Origin: Methylibium sp964616015
GTDB taxonomy: Bacteria > Pseudomonadota > Gammaproteobacteria > Burkholderiales > Burkholderiaceae_C
Direction of reading: 5' to 3'
Length of the DNA stretch: 22,683 bases
Assembly: GCA_964616015.1 (NCBI GenBank)
Contig: CAZTTC010000036.1
Location: forward strand, 1-22,683
The translations under genes and the position numbers were made by a program. The first letter of the stretch is position 1; the number at the start of each line of letters is the position of its first letter. Below, piece after piece: positions 15,826 through 22,683 of this stretch. A model generated the notes under the pieces. That model was not told the DNA's origin. It did no database searches and was given only the letters and a program-made list of their open reading frames with translations.

Positions 15826-17589
15826 ATGCCCGCAGCCCCGTCCCCATCGACCAGCGCGCCGCCGCCGACGTCCGCCTCCGGCGCCGTCGGGCGGCGACTC
15901 GGCCGTTTCCAGCTGCTGAGCCTGCTGGGCAAGAGCAGCCGCACGATGCTGTGGCGCGCGCGCGAGCCGGCCACCGCCCACGAGCTGATCCTGGCGCTGC
16001 CGCGCCACCAGCCGACCGACGCCGCCGCCCTGGAGCGCTGGCTCCACGACGCCCGCCTCGTTGCGCGCCTGAACCATCCGCAGCTGCTGCCGGTCACCGA
16101 GGTCGGTGTCGAGGAGCGTTGGCCCTATGTCGCCGGAGCGGCGATCGAAGGATCGACGCTCGAGGCCCGGCTGGCCGCGGGCGAGCCCCCGACGCCGGCC
16201 GATGCCGCGCAATGGATGATCGACCTGCTGCAGGGCCTGGCCTTCGTGCACGAGGCCGGCCTCGCACACGGCGACATCGGCGCCTACAGCGTGCTGATCG
16301 ACGCGCAGGGCCGCGCCCTGCTGCTGCCGGGCGCCGATGCCGCCGGCGTGTCGCCGGTGCGACCGGCCGGTGCCAGCGCCGCGCGCGCCGTCGACACCGG
16401 CGCGCTGCGCCTGCAGCGCGATGCCGGTGCCCGCGACCTGCAGGCCTGCGGCCTGCTGCTGCACCGCCTGCTGGCCGGCGCCCCGGCGCTGGACGAGGCC
16501 GACCCGCCCACCGCGCTGGAGCGCCTGGACCGCGAGATCGTGCGCCTGGGCTGGACCACGCCGCAGCCGGTGCCGGACGCGCTGCGCGCGATCGTCAACC
16601 GCGCCACCGAGCGCGAGCCGCAGCGCCGCTATCTCGGCGCGCGCAGCCTGCAGCGCGCGCTGCAGGGCTGGCTCGACGCGCAGGCCGCCGGCAGCGACGG
16701 CGCGCTGGCCCTGCTGCTGGATCGCATGCACAGCGTCGGCCACCTGCCGGCGCTGCCGGGGCTGCTGTCGCGCATGTCCACGGTGATGGCGATGGAGCAG
16801 CAGCGCATCAGCGACATGACCGAGGTGCTGATCCAGGACCCGGCGCTCGCCTTCGAGCTGCTGCGGCTGGTCAACGCCGCGCAGTTCGCGGCCCAGGCCG
16901 GCAGCGGCGTCAGCACTGTGCGGCGCGCCGTGCAGCTGATCGGCGTGCAGGGCCTGCGTCGCAGCAGCAACGGGCTGAAGCCCTGGCCCGGCGCGCTGCA
17001 GGAGCAGCATGCCCCGGCCCTGGCGGCCGCGCTGCGCGAGGCCCGGCTCGCCGCCCACGTGGCGCGCACGCTGTGCCCGGCCGACATGGACGGCGAGGAG
17101 GCCTTCCTCGTCGGACTGCTGCAGCACCTGGGCGCACTGCTGCTGCGCTATCACTTCCCCGACGAGGCCGAGCAGATCCACCGCCTGGTGCACCCCGGGC
17201 CCGAGTTGCCGCGCGGCATGCCCGAGGCGGCCGCCGCCTGCGCCGTGATCGGCGTGGAGCCCGAGGTGCTGGCGCTGGCCGTCGCACGCCACTGGGGCCT
17301 GCCCGAATCGATGCTGCACGCGATGCGCCGCGTCTCGACCGAGGCACCGGTGCGCACGCCCGACCAGCGCGGCGACATGATGCGTCTGCTGGCCGGCGCC
17401 GCCGTCGAGGCGGTCGCAGCCTTGCAGTCGCGCGAGGCGCGCAGCGGCGCCACTGCGACCGCGATCGGCAAGGTGACGCAGCGCTATGCGCGCGCCATCG
17501 TGCTGGGCCAGAACGAACTGGCCGACGCGGTGCAGTCGGCGCTGCGCGACGTGGACGCCAGCGCGCATCCTCTGGGCCGGGCGGCCTGA
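15826..17589 (+). CDS. Predicted pseudokinase fused to an HDOD domain
   Basis: This 587-aa cytoplasmic protein has an N-terminal Ser/Thr-kinase-like domain (about 26-285) and an HDOD domain (about 296-500). It is a paralogue of the next gene, with closely parallel blocks: LGRFQLLSLLGKSSRTMLW, RLNHPQLLPVTEV, AVQLIGVQGLR, EEAFLVGLLQHLGALLLRYHFPDEAEQ and VARHWGLPES. The kinase motifs are broken. The glycine loop is LGKSSRTMLW; the VAIK lysine position reads ELILALP (about residue 56, no Lys). HRDLKPSN has become HGDIGAYS (148-155; Asp150 kept, Arg and Lys lost). DFG has become LPG (about 167-169). Phosphotransfer is therefore unlikely. HDOD domains are HD-superfamily folds lacking the catalytic residues and occur in signalling proteins. 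No clear Shine-Dalgarno precedes the ATG. The stop lies 2 nt before the start of the active paralogue. Confidence 0.85.
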   Translation: MPAAPSPSTSAPPPTSASGAVGRRLGRFQLLSLLGKSSRTMLWRAREPATAHELILALPRHQPTDAAALERWLHDARLVARLNHPQLLPVTEVGVEERWPYVAGAAIEGSTLEARLAAGEPPTPADAAQWMIDLLQGLAFVHEAGLAHGDIGAYSVLIDAQGRALLLPGADAAGVSPVRPAGASAARAVDTGALRLQRDAGARDLQACGLLLHRLLAGAPALDEADPPTALERLDREIVRLGWTTPQPVPDALRAIVNRATEREPQRRYLGARSLQRALQGWLDAQAAGSDGALALLLDRMHSVGHLPALPGLLSRMSTVMAMEQQRISDMTEVLIQDPALAFELLRLVNAAQFAAQAGSGVSTVRRAVQLIGVQGLRRSSNGLKPWPGALQEQHAPALAAALREARLAAHVARTLCPADMDGEEAFLVGLLQHLGALLLRYHFPDEAEQIHRLVHPGPELPRGMPEAAAACAVIGVEPEVLALAVARHWGLPESMLHAMRRVSTEAPVRTPDQRGDMMRLLAGAAVEAVAALQSREARSGATATAIGKVTQRYARAIVLGQNELADAVQSALRDVDASAHPLGRAA

Positions 17590-17591
17590 AC

Positions 17592-20072
17592 GTGGGCGCC
17601 GCCGCCAGCGCCGGTGCCCAGCACATCGGCCGCTTCGAGCTCCGGCGCGTGCTGGGTCGCGGCGCGCAGAGCACCGTCTGGCTGGCGCACGACCCGCGGC
17701 TGGGCCGCGACGTGGCGCTCAAGCTCATCAAGGTCGAGGCCGACGCCGACCTCGGCGACTGGCTGGCCGAGGCGCGCGCCGCCGCCGGCCTGAACCATCC
17801 GCACATCGTCCCGGTGTTCGAGGCCGACCTGCACGGCCGCGGGGCGCAGGCCCAGCCCTACCTCGTCTTCGAGTACGTGGCCGGCGCCTCGCTGGACCGG
17901 CACCTGCTGCAGCGCGGCCCCTACGCGCCGCGCGAGGCGGTCGAGTGGATGCTCGGCGTGGTCGATGCGCTGGCCCAGGCGCATGCCGCCGGGCTGGTGC
18001 ATCGCGACCTGAAGCCGTCCAACCTTCTCGTCGATGCGGCCGGCCATGCGCGCGTCACCGACTTCGGCATCGCGGTGAAGAGCGGCGTCGCCGCTGCGGC
18101 CGTCGGCACGCCGCGCTATGCCGCGCCCGAGACCCTGCGCCGCGAGCCACCGACGCCGGCCGTCGACGTCTTCGCGCTCGGGCTGGTGCTGGCCGAGCTG
18201 ATGCTGGGCCGCGCGCTGGTCGGCGAGACCGAGGTGCCGGCCATCCTGAAGCGCATTGCCGACACCGACCTGCTGCTGCCGGCGCAGATGCCGCAACCGG
18301 TCGACGACGCGCTGCGCGGCGTGATCCAGCGCGCGCTGGCGCGCGACGCGACGCAGCGCTACCGCGATGCCGGCGAACTGCGCGACGCGCTCCGGGCCTG
18401 GCTCGCGCCGCCCTCGGAAGCCGCCGTCGGCGCCGGTAACGCCAAGCAGGCCGGCACGCTCGACTTCCTGCTGCGCCGCATGCGCCACAAGACCGATTTC
18501 CCGGCGCTGTCGGACTCGGTCGCCAGCATCCAGCGCGTCGCCGCGTCCGAGCACGAGAACCTCGGCACCCTGGCCGGCGAGATCCTCAAGGACGTCGCGC
18601 TGACGCACAAGCTGCTGCGCCTGGTCAACACCGCGCACTACTCGCAGGCCGGCGGCGGCAGCATCAGCACGGTGTCGCGCGCGGTGCAGCTGATGGGCTT
18701 TGCCGGCGTGCGCAACCTGGCGCTGTCGCTGGTGCTGGTCGAGCACATGAACGACCAGCTGCACGCGCAGCAGATCCGCCAGGAGTTCCTGCGCGCGCTG
18801 ATGGCCGGCACGCTGGCCGAGGAGCTGTGCCCGGGCTCGATGGCCCAGCATGGGGTGATCGAGGAAGCCTTCCTCGGCGCGATGTTCCAGAACCTCGGCC
18901 GCCTGCTGGCCGAGTTCTACTTCCCCGAGGAGGCCGAGCAGGTGCGACGCCTCGTGCGCCCCGGCGTCGTGCCGGCACGCAGCACGCCGAAGCCACCGGT
19001 GCCCGAGGCGGCGGCTTCGGTATCGGTGCTGGGCCTGAGCTACGAGGAGCTGGGTCTCGGCGTCGCGCGCCACTGGGGCCTGCCCGACACGCTGCAGCGC
19101 TGCATGCGTGCCGCGACCGGCACGCCGCCCTCGCAGCCGCCAAGTGCGGCGCCCGAGCGCCTGCGCTGGCTGGCCAGCGCCGCCAACGAGATCGCCGACA
19201 CGCTGCTGCACCACGAGCCCGAGGACGCGACCCGCAAGCTGGCCGAGCTGGCCGAGCGGCATGCGCGCGCGATCGGCGTGCCGGCGCGCGAGCTGATCGC
19301 CGCGGTCGGCCGCTCGCGCGGCCGCCTGACCGACCTGGCCGCTGGCCTGGAGATCCGCCTGCCGCCCGGCGCCGCCGCCGAGCGGCTGCTGGCCCCCAAG
19401 CCGCAGGCCGGCAGCGCATCGGCCACGCCGACCGGGCGCGGCGCGTGCGACACGCTGTCCGACCTGGCCATCGGCCCGGGCCGCGTCGAGGACACGCTGG
19501 TGCTGGCCGCGCCGCAGGGCCGTGACCGCGCCGCTGCGGCCGACCCGGCCGGCGTGCTGGCCGCCGGCATCCAGGACATCACCAACAGCATGGTCGACGA
19601 GGTCAAGCTCGGCGAGGTGCTGCGCATGATCCTGGAGACCATGTACCGCGCCCTGGGCTTTCGGCGCGTGCTGTTCTGCCTGCGCGACGCGAAGAGCGGC
19701 GCGCTGGTCGGCCGCTTCCTGCTGGGCGAGGGCGACGAGGCGCTGAAGTCGGCCTTCCGCGTCGCGCTCAAGCCGGCGCCGGGCACGACCGCCGATCTCT
19801 TTGCCGCCGTCTGCCTGAAGGGCGCCGACACGCTGATCGGCGATGCCACCGCGAGCCACCTGCGGGCGCGACTGCCCGCGTGGTACCGCGACACCATCGA
19901 CGCGCCGGCCTTCCTGCTGCTGCCGCTGTCGGTCAAGCAGGCGCCAGTCGGTCTGATCTATGCCGACAAGGCCGAGGCCGGCGCGATCGTGCTGAGTGAG
20001 AAGGAGCTGTCGCTGCTGCGCACCTTGCGCAACCAGGCCGTGATGGCCTTCCGGCAGGCGAGCGGCGGGTGA
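17592..20072 (+). CDS. Ser/Thr protein kinase with HDOD and GAF-like domains
   Basis: This 826-aa protein combines an intact Hanks-type kinase (about 12-272), an HDOD domain (about 287-500) and a C-terminal GAF-like domain (about 655-822). Kinase motifs: LGRGAQSTVW (21-30), VALKLIK with K44, VHRDLKPSNLL with D139 and K141, TDFGIA with D157, and the APE motif at 178-180. HDOD has KTDFPALSDSV, ILKDVALTHKLLRLVNTAHY and AVQLMGFAGVRNLALSL. The GAF-like part contains EVLRMILETMYRALGFRRVLFCLRD and LPLSVKQAPVGLIYADK. There is no transmembrane segment, so the kinase is cytoplasmic, unlike many bacterial PknB-type kinases. The start is GTG at 17592, 2 nt after the pseudokinase stop, giving a kinase domain with a short leader; no other start lies before the glycine loop, and the Shine-Dalgarno is weak, suggesting translational coupling. 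Substrates are unknown. Confidence 0.9.
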   Translation: MGAAASAGAQHIGRFELRRVLGRGAQSTVWLAHDPRLGRDVALKLIKVEADADLGDWLAEARAAAGLNHPHIVPVFEADLHGRGAQAQPYLVFEYVAGASLDRHLLQRGPYAPREAVEWMLGVVDALAQAHAAGLVHRDLKPSNLLVDAAGHARVTDFGIAVKSGVAAAAVGTPRYAAPETLRREPPTPAVDVFALGLVLAELMLGRALVGETEVPAILKRIADTDLLLPAQMPQPVDDALRGVIQRALARDATQRYRDAGELRDALRAWLAPPSEAAVGAGNAKQAGTLDFLLRRMRHKTDFPALSDSVASIQRVAASEHENLGTLAGEILKDVALTHKLLRLVNTAHYSQAGGGSISTVSRAVQLMGFAGVRNLALSLVLVEHMNDQLHAQQIRQEFLRALMAGTLAEELCPGSMAQHGVIEEAFLGAMFQNLGRLLAEFYFPEEAEQVRRLVRPGVVPARSTPKPPVPEAAASVSVLGLSYEELGLGVARHWGLPDTLQRCMRAATGTPPSQPPSAAPERLRWLASAANEIADTLLHHEPEDATRKLAELAERHARAIGVPARELIAAVGRSRGRLTDLAAGLEIRLPPGAAAERLLAPKPQAGSASATPTGRGACDTLSDLAIGPGRVEDTLVLAAPQGRDRAAAADPAGVLAAGIQDITNSMVDEVKLGEVLRMILETMYRALGFRRVLFCLRDAKSGALVGRFLLGEGDEALKSAFRVALKPAPGTTADLFAAVCLKGADTLIGDATASHLRARLPAWYRDTIDAPAFLLLPLSVKQAPVGLIYADKAEAGAIVLSEKELSLLRTLRNQAVMAFRQASGG

Positions 20073-20094
20073 GCAGGAAAGGGTGACGACCTGA

Positions 20095-20214
20095 TCAGGA
20101 CAGCGCCCCGAGCACCGCCTTGGGGTCGCGCTCGATCAAGTGCAGCAGCACCAGGGCCGCGCCTTGCCCCCGCCACCTCGACCCGGCAACGACCGTGGGT
20201 CTGGCGCTCGACAT
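20095..20214 (-). pseudogene. Possible C-terminal remnant of a lost gene or tiny ORF
   Basis: Reading the minus strand gives 39 codons ending GQGAALVLLHLIERDPKAVLGALS and a TGA. The last 20 or so codons have the strong G/C third-position bias of real genes here and an amphipathic helical look. The upstream half (SSARPTVVAGSRWR) does not. I do not recognise the protein. It lies between the kinase stop and the 4.5S RNA gene, immediately downstream of the RNA. It may be a gene remnant, a small protein, or chance. Confidence 0.25.
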
Positions 20215-20252
20215 CGACACGGCGCCGCGTCGGCGGCTTCGGTGGAATGGGT

Positions 20253-20347
20253 GACGAGCCTGATCCCGTCACTGAGAGCTAACGGTTAGGGCTGCTTCGT
20301 TCCCGACCTGACCCGGTTGGCCGCGCCCCCATGCGGGGAGGCCCGTC
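20253..20347 (-). ncRNA. ffs: Signal recognition particle RNA (4.5S RNA)
   Basis: The minus strand carries the conserved SRP core GGTCAGGTCGGGAACG followed by AAGCAGCC, with the Ffh-binding asymmetric loop. The apical GGAA tetraloop is closed by a G-C pair, compared with C-G in E. coli. The outer ends, GACGGGCCT at the 5' end (20347-20339) and AGGCTCGTC at the 3' end (20261-20253), form a 9-bp terminal helix, which fixes a 95-nt RNA. It binds Ffh and guides membrane-protein ribosomes to FtsY. No T-rich terminator follows. Confidence 0.93.
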
Positions 20348-20354
20348 GCTGCGG

Positions 20355-20360
20355 ATTGTA
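20355..20360 (-). promoter_or_regulatory. -10 element of the ffs promoter
   Basis: TACAAT on the minus strand lies exactly 7 nt before the first base of the predicted terminal helix of the 4.5S RNA, the expected distance to a start site. The -35 region overlaps a small hairpin (GGGTC-TCGG-GACCC, 20367-20380) that may end the upstream AIR-synthase-family transcript. Confidence 0.7.
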
Positions 20361-20389
20361 GGTGACGGGTCCCGAGACCCTTCCGCAGC

Positions 20390-21514
20390 TCAGCGCAAGT
20401 GCAGGTCGTCCTCGCCGAAGCGCACGGCTATGGGCTCGATCAGCAACTGCTTCGGGCCGGCCTCGACCGCGCCGGCGACCCAGGCCTCGACCCCCGCGGC
20501 CCGGGCGACCTCGACGGTGCGCACCGCATCGGCGGCCTGGACGAAGAGCGCGAAGCCGGCACCCATGTTGAGGGTCGAGTAGGCCTCGCGCGCATCGTGG
20601 CCGGCGTGCCGGGCGATGAAGCCCAGCACCGGCGGCACCGGCGGCACGGTGTGGATGCGGTAGGTGTGGGCGGCCGGGTGGCGCAGCAGCTTGCGCCAGC
20701 CGTGGCCGGTGATGTTGGCGCAGTAGTGCGGCACGATGCCGGCCTGCCACAGCGCCTCGGTCACCGGCGAGTACAGCGTCGTCGGCGCGAGCAGTGCCTC
20801 GCCGTAGCTCAGGCCTCCCGTCGGTGTCTCCACTTCGGTCAGGTAGCCCTGCGGCAGCCGTTCGACCAGCTTGCGCGCCAGGCTCAGGCCGTTGGCGTGG
20901 ATGCCGCTCGAGGCCAGCAGCACGATGGCGTCGCCCGGCGCCAGTGCATCGCCGACCGAGAGCCGCGTCTTCGGGTTGATCAGTCCGGTGCACGACGCGG
21001 CGAGGTCGATGCGCCCGGCCTCGACGATGCCGGCCAGCGCCGGCGTCTCGCCACCGCCCCAGGCAACAAAGCAGGTGTCGCAGGCGCGCTTCCAGCCGGC
21101 GACCAGGGCCTGCGCGCGCTGCGCGTCGCCGAACCAGTCGCTGCCGCCGGCGGCCCAGTAGGCCTGCACCACCAGCGGCGTGGCGCCGACGGTGATCAGG
21201 TCGTTGATGGCCATCGCGATGGTGTCCTGCGCGATGCCGTCGTAGTAGCTCTTGCCGGTGAGCGCCTTCATCTCGTCGGCGACCAGGGCCTTGCTGCCCA
21301 GGCATTCGACGATGCTGGCCAGGTAGAAGGGGCCGACGTCGACGACGTAGGCCGATTCGCCGCGCGAGGCCGCGACCTCGCCGAAGCCGTGCGCCGCCAG
21401 GTTGATCGCGGTGTCCTTCGCGGCGCGCTGCGCGGCCACCTTCAGCGGATCGATGAGGTCGTAGTCGACGCCGGCCTGTTCGTAGCTCAGCGGGGTGGGT
21501 GCGGCGGTGGTCAT
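20390..21514 (-). CDS. Divergent AIR synthase (PurM) family protein
   Basis: This 374-aa protein belongs to the PurM/AIR-synthase superfamily, whose classical member closes the imidazole ring of AIR in purine synthesis. Shared motifs are SYEQAGVDYDLIDPLK (10-25; PurM has SYxxAGVDID), QDTIAMAINDLITVGATPL (96-114), GGGETP (153-158), LASSGIHANGLSLARK (200-215), APTTLY (243-248) and ITGHGWRK (268-275). It departs from standard betaproteobacterial PurM: the DGVGTK nucleotide-binding motif is absent, replaced by DVGPFYLASIVECLGSK (59-75), and ITGGG has become ITGHG. It is somewhat longer than E. coli PurM (about 345 aa). It may be an AIR-synthase-related paralogue with another reaction, or a highly divergent true PurM. 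It is divergent from dnaX, and GATAAT at 21542-21547 (minus) is a candidate -10. No Shine-Dalgarno is seen. Confidence 0.82.
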   Translation of the reverse strand: MTTAAPTPLSYEQAGVDYDLIDPLKVAAQRAAKDTAINLAAHGFGEVAASRGESAYVVDVGPFYLASIVECLGSKALVADEMKALTGKSYYDGIAQDTIAMAINDLITVGATPLVVQAYWAAGGSDWFGDAQRAQALVAGWKRACDTCFVAWGGGETPALAGIVEAGRIDLAASCTGLINPKTRLSVGDALAPGDAIVLLASSGIHANGLSLARKLVERLPQGYLTEVETPTGGLSYGEALLAPTTLYSPVTEALWQAGIVPHYCANITGHGWRKLLRHPAAHTYRIHTVPPVPPVLGFIARHAGHDAREAYSTLNMGAGFALFVQAADAVRTVEVARAAGVEAWVAGAVEAGPKQLLIEPIAVRFGEDDLHLR

Positions 21515-21585
21515 GGGCGGGCAGGGGGCGCGTTGCGGCGGATTATCCGGCACCGCGCCGCCGCGAGGCCCGGCGCTGCCCCCGG

Positions 21586-21591
21586 TAAACT
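21586..21591 (+). promoter_or_regulatory. Candidate -10 element placing the dnaX start site at its ATG
   Basis: TAAACT lies 7 nt upstream of the dnaX ATG, and no Shine-Dalgarno sequence is present. A transcript starting 7-8 nt after this hexamer would be leaderless. There is no clear -35, so this is only suggestive. Confidence 0.3.
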
Positions 21592-21598
21592 GACTCGC

Positions 21599-22683
21599 AT
21601 GAGCACCCTGGTCCTGGCCCGCAAGTACCGTCCGCGCCACTTCGGCGAGATGGTGGGCCAGGAGCACGTCGTGCGCGCGCTGGCCAATGCGCTGGGCTCG
21701 CAGCGGCTGCACCACGCCTACCTCTTCACCGGCACGCGCGGCGTCGGCAAGACCACGGTCTCGCGCATCCTCGCCAAGAGCCTCAACTGCACCGGCCCCG
21801 ACGGCCAGGGCGGCATCACGGCCCAGCCCTGCGGCGTGTGCCCGGCCTGCCGCGACATCGATGCCGGCCGCTTCGTCGACTACACCGAGCTCGATGCCGC
21901 CAGCAACCGCGGCGTCGAGGAGATCTCGCAGTTGCTGGAGCAGTCGGCCTACAAACCGGTGGTCGGGCGCTTCAAGGTCTTCATGATCGATGAAGTGCAT
22001 ATGCTGTCGACGACCGCCTTCAACGCGATGCTCAAGACGCTGGAGGAGCCGCCCGAGTACCTGAAGTTCGTGCTGGCCACGACCGATCCGCAGAAGCTGC
22101 CGGTCACGGTGCTGAGCCGCTGCCTGCAGTTCAACCTGCGGCCGATGCCGCCCGAGGTCGTGCGCACGCACCTGCAGCAGGTGCTGGCCAGCGAGTCCAT
22201 CGAGGCCGAGCCCGGCGCGCTGCGCCTGCTGGCGCGCGACGCCCACGGCTCGATGCGCGACGCGCTGTCGCTCGCCGACCAGGCGATTGCCTTCGGCGCC
22301 GGCGCGCTGACCGAGGCCGGCGTGCGTCAGATGCTCGGCGCCGCCCCGCGCAGCCACGTCTACGCGCTGATCGATGCGCTGGCGGCCGGCGACGGCGCGG
22401 CGGTCGTCGCCACCGCGGATGCCTTGCGCGTCGAAGGCCTGTCGGCCGAAGGCGCGCTCGAGGAGATGACGGTGGTGCTGCAGCAGATGGCGCTGCTGCA
22501 GGCCGTGCCCGGGGCACTGGATGCCGACGATCCCGACACCGCCGCGCTCGAGCAGCGTGCCGGCCTGCTGCCGCCCGACGAGACCCAGCTGCTCTACAGC
22601 ATCGCGCTGCACGGTCGCGGCGAGCTGGCGCTGGCGCCCGACGAGTACGGCGGCCTGGTGATGGTGCTGCTGCGCATGCTGGC
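21599..22683 (+). CDS. dnaX: DNA polymerase III subunit gamma/tau (N-terminal part, cut by window end)
   Basis: This is the clamp-loader ATPase of the replicative polymerase; 361 codons are visible. The start MSTLVLARKYRPRHFGEMVGQEHVVRAL is diagnostic. Walker A is GTRGVGKTT (45-53). The zinc module has C64, C78, C81 and C84 (LNCTGPDGQ...QPCGVCPAC). Walker B is VFMIDEVHML with DEVH at 131-134. The SRC motif is in TVLSRCLQF, and sensor 2 is in HGSMRDALSLADQAI. The C-terminal tau-specific domains and any programmed frameshift site lie beyond the window. The start ATG has no Shine-Dalgarno. Confidence 0.97.
   Translation, partial: MSTLVLARKYRPRHFGEMVGQEHVVRALANALGSQRLHHAYLFTGTRGVGKTTVSRILAKSLNCTGPDGQGGITAQPCGVCPACRDIDAGRFVDYTELDAASNRGVEEISQLLEQSAYKPVVGRFKVFMIDEVHMLSTTAFNAMLKTLEEPPEYLKFVLATTDPQKLPVTVLSRCLQFNLRPMPPEVVRTHLQQVLASESIEAEPGALRLLARDAHGSMRDALSLADQAIAFGAGALTEAGVRQMLGAAPRSHVYALIDALAAGDGAAVVATADALRVEGLSAEGALEEMTVVLQQMALLQAVPGALDADDPDTAALEQRAGLLPPDETQLLYSIALHGRGELALAPDEYGGLVMVLLRML

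Noticed and set aside
15789..17591. In-frame extension of the active kinase upstream through the pseudokinase gene (giving 1427 codons)
   Set aside because: The extra part is a shadow of the pseudokinase in another frame with low-complexity composition. The GTG at 17592 directly precedes the conserved kinase start.
20224..20237. Hairpin GCCGC-CGAC-GCGGC downstream of ffs as its terminator
   Set aside because: The stem is only 5 bp and no T-tract follows on the minus strand.
20390..22612. Extension of the AIR-synthase-family frame to 740 codons on the minus strand
   Set aside because: The upstream part is antisense to dnaX; homology to PurM begins at the SYEQAGVDYD motif just after the ATG at 21514.

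Overview
The window is a 22.7 kb stretch of very GC-rich chromosomal DNA. Gene content and protein style (TRAP carrier, MNIO/BufC pair, PRX-like exported redoxin, paired kinase-HDOD proteins, beta-type 4.5S RNA) suggest a betaproteobacterium of the order Burkholderiales, in the Rubrivivax/Leptothrix/Methylibium neighbourhood. This is judged by eye, not by a search. I see no insertion sequence, phage gene, CRISPR array or origin. Both ends cut through genes: dctM on the left and dnaX on the right.

Layout, left to right. (1) 1-2011, minus: the 3'-truncated large and the complete small membrane subunit of a TRAP transporter. (2) 2333-4333, plus: a compact bufferin-type RiPP operon. It has an exported six-cysteine precursor peptide (bufA), a DUF692/MNIO iron enzyme (bufB) and its DUF2063 partner (bufC). 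A perfect 15-bp stem-loop sits between precursor and enzyme. (3) 4348-5490, minus: an FMN-dependent alpha-hydroxy-acid (L-lactate type) dehydrogenase, convergent with bufC. (4) 5627-10575, plus: an RND efflux adaptor lipoprotein, its inner-membrane pump with an unusual C-terminal tail, and a small exported cysteine-containing protein. (5) 10840-13664, plus: a DsbD-type transmembrane disulfide reductase followed by an exported peroxiredoxin-like protein.

(6) 13740-14722, minus: tRNA-Ala(CGC) and a beta-hydroxyacid dehydrogenase, divergent from an alpha/beta hydrolase of the kynurenine-formamidase type (14792-15652). A REP-like intergenic repeat follows. (7) 15826-20072, plus: two tandem, paralogous protein kinase-HDOD proteins. 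The first has lost almost every catalytic kinase residue and is a predicted pseudokinase. The second is catalytically intact and also carries a C-terminal GAF-like domain. (8) 20253-20347, minus: the SRP 4.5S RNA gene. (9) 20390-21514, minus: a divergent member of the PurM/AIR-synthase family. (10) 21599 to the end, plus: the N-terminal part of dnaX.

Two systems stand out. The bufABC cassette is expected, from what is known of MNIO RiPPs, to make a modified periplasmic copper-binding peptide; its precursor has six cysteines in a repeated CKG pattern. The pseudokinase/kinase HDOD pair is translationally linked and looks like an uncharacterised signalling module in which a dead kinase could regulate or scaffold a live one. 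The DsbD/redoxin operon and the efflux genes belong to the same cell-envelope theme, but no direct functional link between the blocks can be shown from the sequence.
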